This document shows positions 61,998 through 64,000 of a stretch of 64,000 nucleotides of DNA, one piece after another; positions within the stretch are counted from its first letter, which is position 1, and each line of letters begins with the position of its first letter. Where the stretch lies: positions 124,001 through 188,000 of the forward strand of contig NZ_FNRQ01000005.1 of assembly GCF_900107685.1 (NCBI RefSeq), given 5' to 3'. The stretch comes from Paraburkholderia sartisoli (GTDB lineage Bacteria; Pseudomonadota; Gammaproteobacteria; Burkholderiales; Burkholderiaceae). The notes under the pieces were generated by a model. It worked only from the letters and a program-made list of their open reading frames with translations, had not been told where the DNA came from and made no database searches. A program made the position numbers and the translations under genes.

Positions 61998-63158
61998 ATG
62001 AAAACAACAGGCAACTGGGTACGCGCAAGCCTCGCAGCGGCGCTCGTATGCGGCGCGACCGCCGCGTCGGCACAGGTGAAGATCGGCGTGACGTTATCGG
62101 CGACCGGGCCGGCTGCGTCGCTCGGCATTCCGGAGAAGAACACGATCGCGCTGTTGCCGAAGGAGATCGGCGGCAAGAGCGTGCAGTACATCGTGCTCGA
62201 CGACGCATCCGATACGAGTCGCGCGGTGCAGAACACGCACAAGCTGATCGACGAAGATCACGTCGACGCGATCATTGGCTCGACGGTCACGCCGAATTCG
62301 CTGGCGATGCTCGACGTGGTGTCGCAAGGCAAGACGCCGATGATCTCGATGGCCGCATCGGCCGCGATCATCGCGCCGATGGACGCGAAGCGCATGTGGG
62401 CGTTCAAGACGCCGCAGAACGACGGCCTGATGGCCGACGCGATCGCCGGATACATGGAAAAGCATGGCGTGAAGACCGTGGGCTTCATCGGCTTCTCGGA
62501 TGCGTACGGCGAGAACTGGTACACGGTGTTCAGCGCGTCGGCCGCCGCGCATCACCTGAAGGTGGTGTCGAACGAACGCTATAACCGCACGGACGCTTCC
62601 GTGACAGGCCAGGTGCTGAAACTGCTCAGCTCGAACCCGGACGCCATCCTGATCGCCGGCTCGGGCACGCCGGCCGCGTTGCCCGCGAAGACGCTGAAGG
62701 AGCGCGGCTACAAGGGCAAGATCTACCAGACGCACGGCGTGGCCAATAACGACTTCCTGCGCGTGTGCGGCAAGGACTGCGAAGGCGAACTGCTGCCCGC
62801 CGGCCCGGTTCTCGTGACCGAGCAGCTGCCGGACTCGAACCCGGTGAAGAAGTCGTCCGAAGCGTACAAGGTCGCCTATGAGAAGGCCTACGGCGCGGGC
62901 ACGCTCTCCACGTTCGGCGGTCACGCGTGGGATGCAGGCCAGATGCTGCAGCGCGCGATCCCCGAAGCGCTGAAGAAAGGGCAACCGGGCACGGAAGCGT
63001 TCCGCGAGGCATTGCGTGCATCGCTTGAGAACCTGAAGGACCTGCCGGTCGCGCACGGCATCATGAACACCACGACGACCGACCACAACGGCTTCGACGA
63101 CCGCGCACGCGTGATGGTCGAAATCGTCGACGGCAAGTGGAAACTCCAGAACGACTAA
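61998..63158 (+). CDS. LivK-type periplasmic substrate-binding protein (second of a tandem pair)
   Basis: A 386-residue paralogue of the preceding protein, with a signal peptide ending in ASA (residue 25) and mature start QVKIGVTLSATGPAASLGIPEKN. The disulfide pair RVCGKDCEG is kept. Differences cluster at the N-terminal leader and in the segments VVSQGKTPM and AAAHHLKVV, which could alter ligand choice. The ATG at 61998 has GGAGACA nearby. It is the likely partner of the permease that starts 206 bases downstream. Confidence 0.87.
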   Translation: MKTTGNWVRASLAAALVCGATAASAQVKIGVTLSATGPAASLGIPEKNTIALLPKEIGGKSVQYIVLDDASDTSRAVQNTHKLIDEDHVDAIIGSTVTPNSLAMLDVVSQGKTPMISMAASAAIIAPMDAKRMWAFKTPQNDGLMADAIAGYMEKHGVKTVGFIGFSDAYGENWYTVFSASAAAHHLKVVSNERYNRTDASVTGQVLKLLSSNPDAILIAGSGTPAALPAKTLKERGYKGKIYQTHGVANNDFLRVCGKDCEGELLPAGPVLVTEQLPDSNPVKKSSEAYKVAYEKAYGAGTLSTFGGHAWDAGQMLQRAIPEALKKGQPGTEAFREALRASLENLKDLPVAHGIMNTTTTDHNGFDDRARVMVEIVDGKWKLQND

Positions 63159-63228
63159 AAAGTACGCGCTTCTCGCATACGGTGTGGCGGCGCCGCCGCG
63201 CCGGCATTCTGTTCGATGAAAATGGCGA

Positions 63229-63261
63229 CGACCGCCGCGCCTTACCCGGGCGCGGCGGTCG
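63229..63261 (+). other. GC-rich stem-loop between livK and the next permease gene
   Basis: CGACCGCCGCGCC pairs with GGCGCGGCGGTCG over a 7-base loop. No T run follows. As at 58118, a hairpin separates a binding-protein gene from its permease gene, which would favour a surplus of binding protein. Confidence 0.6.
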
Positions 63262-63364
63262 CGTTTCCGTGCAGGGATGACGAACTCATTCCGACGACAA
63301 AGGTGCCCGCTGGTTCACGCCTCGGCCCCGGTTTCAATTTCGACTTCGACGTTTCAGAGGAAGT

Positions 63365-64000
63365 ATGGATCTATCTATAGCGGCGATCCTTGCCCAGGAC
63401 GGGATCACCACGGGCGCAATCTATGCGTTGCTCGCACTTGCGCTGGTGCTGGTGTTCTCGGTGACGCGGGTGATCTTCATTCCGCAGGGCGAGTTCGTCT
63501 CATATGGCGCGCTGACGCTCGCCGCCATCCAGACGCAGAAGTTTCCGGCCACCTGCTGGCTGTTGATCGCGATGGGCGCGGCGTGCTTCGTCGTCGAGAC
63601 GGCCGGGCTCGTGCGGCATCCTGAGCGGCGGCGCCACGCGGCCCGCACGCTCGTGACGCTGGCGGGCAAATATCTGCTGTTCCCGATTGCCGTCTATGCG
63701 GTGACGCGCGGCCTCTTCATGCAGCCGCTGCCGATGGTCGTGCAGATCGCGCTGACGCTGCTGATCGTGATTCCGATGGGACCGTTCGTGTACCGGCTCG
63801 CGTATGAACCAATCGCGGAAGCGACCACGCTGCTGCTGCTGATCGTCGCGGTCGCCGTGCATTTCGCGATGGTCGGGGTTGGTCTCGTGATGTTCGGCGC
63901 GGAGGGCTCGCGCACGACGGCTTTCTCCGACGCCACGTTCAACGTCGGCAGCATGACGATCTCCGGGCAGAGCCTGTGGGTCATCGGCACCGCCGTCGTG
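63365..64000 (+). CDS. LivH-type ABC transporter permease, cut by the window edge
   Basis: The frame is open from the ATG at 63365, preceded by an AGAGGAAG site, to the last base, giving 212 residues with no stop. The start DLSIAAILAQDGITTGAIYALLALALVLVFSVTRVIFIPQGEFVSYGAL is that of a LivH permease. The part after about residue 75 has an extra loop (RHPERRRHAARTLVTL) and then further hydrophobic segments, so the full protein is longer than livH at 58222. It probably belongs with the binding protein just upstream in a second importer operon that continues to the right. Confidence 0.85.
   Translation, partial: MDLSIAAILAQDGITTGAIYALLALALVLVFSVTRVIFIPQGEFVSYGALTLAAIQTQKFPATCWLLIAMGAACFVVETAGLVRHPERRRHAARTLVTLAGKYLLFPIAVYAVTRGLFMQPLPMVVQIALTLLIVIPMGPFVYRLAYEPIAEATTLLLLIVAVAVHFAMVGVGLVMFGAEGSRTTAFSDATFNVGSMTISGQSLWVIGTAVV

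Overview
The window looks like a piece of the main chromosome of a member of Burkholderia sensu lato, most likely Paraburkholderia or Caballeronia. The support is high GC with strong third-position GC bias, the gsp type II secretion locus laid out as in Burkholderia (gspDEF and gspG-N on one strand, a short gspC facing the other way), the L-arabinose oxidation genes, and Burkholderia-style neighbourhoods around mnmC, hupB and the liv transporters. I see no tRNA, rRNA, CRISPR array, insertion sequence or prophage.

Region by region. (1) 0.1-9.9 kb: a small secreted protein, then an L-arabinose uptake and oxidation unit on the minus strand (2-oxoglutarate semialdehyde dehydrogenase, araF, araG, araH, L-arabinonate dehydratase) with a divergent LysR regulator, then yaeQ and a VOC protein. 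(2) 10-15 kb: a candidate small RNA, the ada-alkA alkylation repair pair with a TTGA stop/start overlap, gshA and a lipoprotein. (3) 15-19.6 kb: a MarR-controlled DHA2 drug exporter, a small membrane protein on the opposite side of a shared promoter/operator, and a NodT-type outer-membrane efflux lipoprotein. (4) 19.6-32.2 kb: the type II secretion locus, interrupted between gspJ and gspK by a roughly 1 kb long-palindrome repeat element. (5) 32.6-37.3 kb: a lytic transglycosylase, a COG0523 GTPase without the usual CxCC motif, hupB and mnmC. (6) 37.35-40.97 kb: two clusters of DnaA boxes, each with an AT-rich module, placed as mirror images around an antiporter gene and ybdK. This may be the chromosomal origin. 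(7) 41.2-51 kb: a MarR protein with four C-terminal cysteines, a glutamine amidotransferase/MOSC pair, an old-yellow-enzyme homologue, a SET protein, a two-component system, DUF3717, phhB, an Lrp regulator, a CYTH protein and a LysR regulator. (8) 51-64 kb: mmsA, a second copy of the palindromic element, a GMC oxidoreductase, a livGFKHM operon, two tandem livK paralogues and the start of another livH-type permease that runs off the right edge.

How the parts work together. The arabinose cluster imports L-arabinose and holds two steps of its oxidation to 2-oxoglutarate; the 1-dehydrogenase, lactonase and second dehydratase are not in the window. The gsp locus supplies nearly all of a type II secretion machine except the prepilin peptidase. 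The candidate small RNA at 10.1 kb carries two CUCCUCC segments that can pair with ribosome-binding sites of several substrate-binding-protein genes in this same window. Left of about 37 kb the long operons mostly run on the minus strand and right of about 41 kb most genes run on the plus strand, as expected if replication starts between these points.
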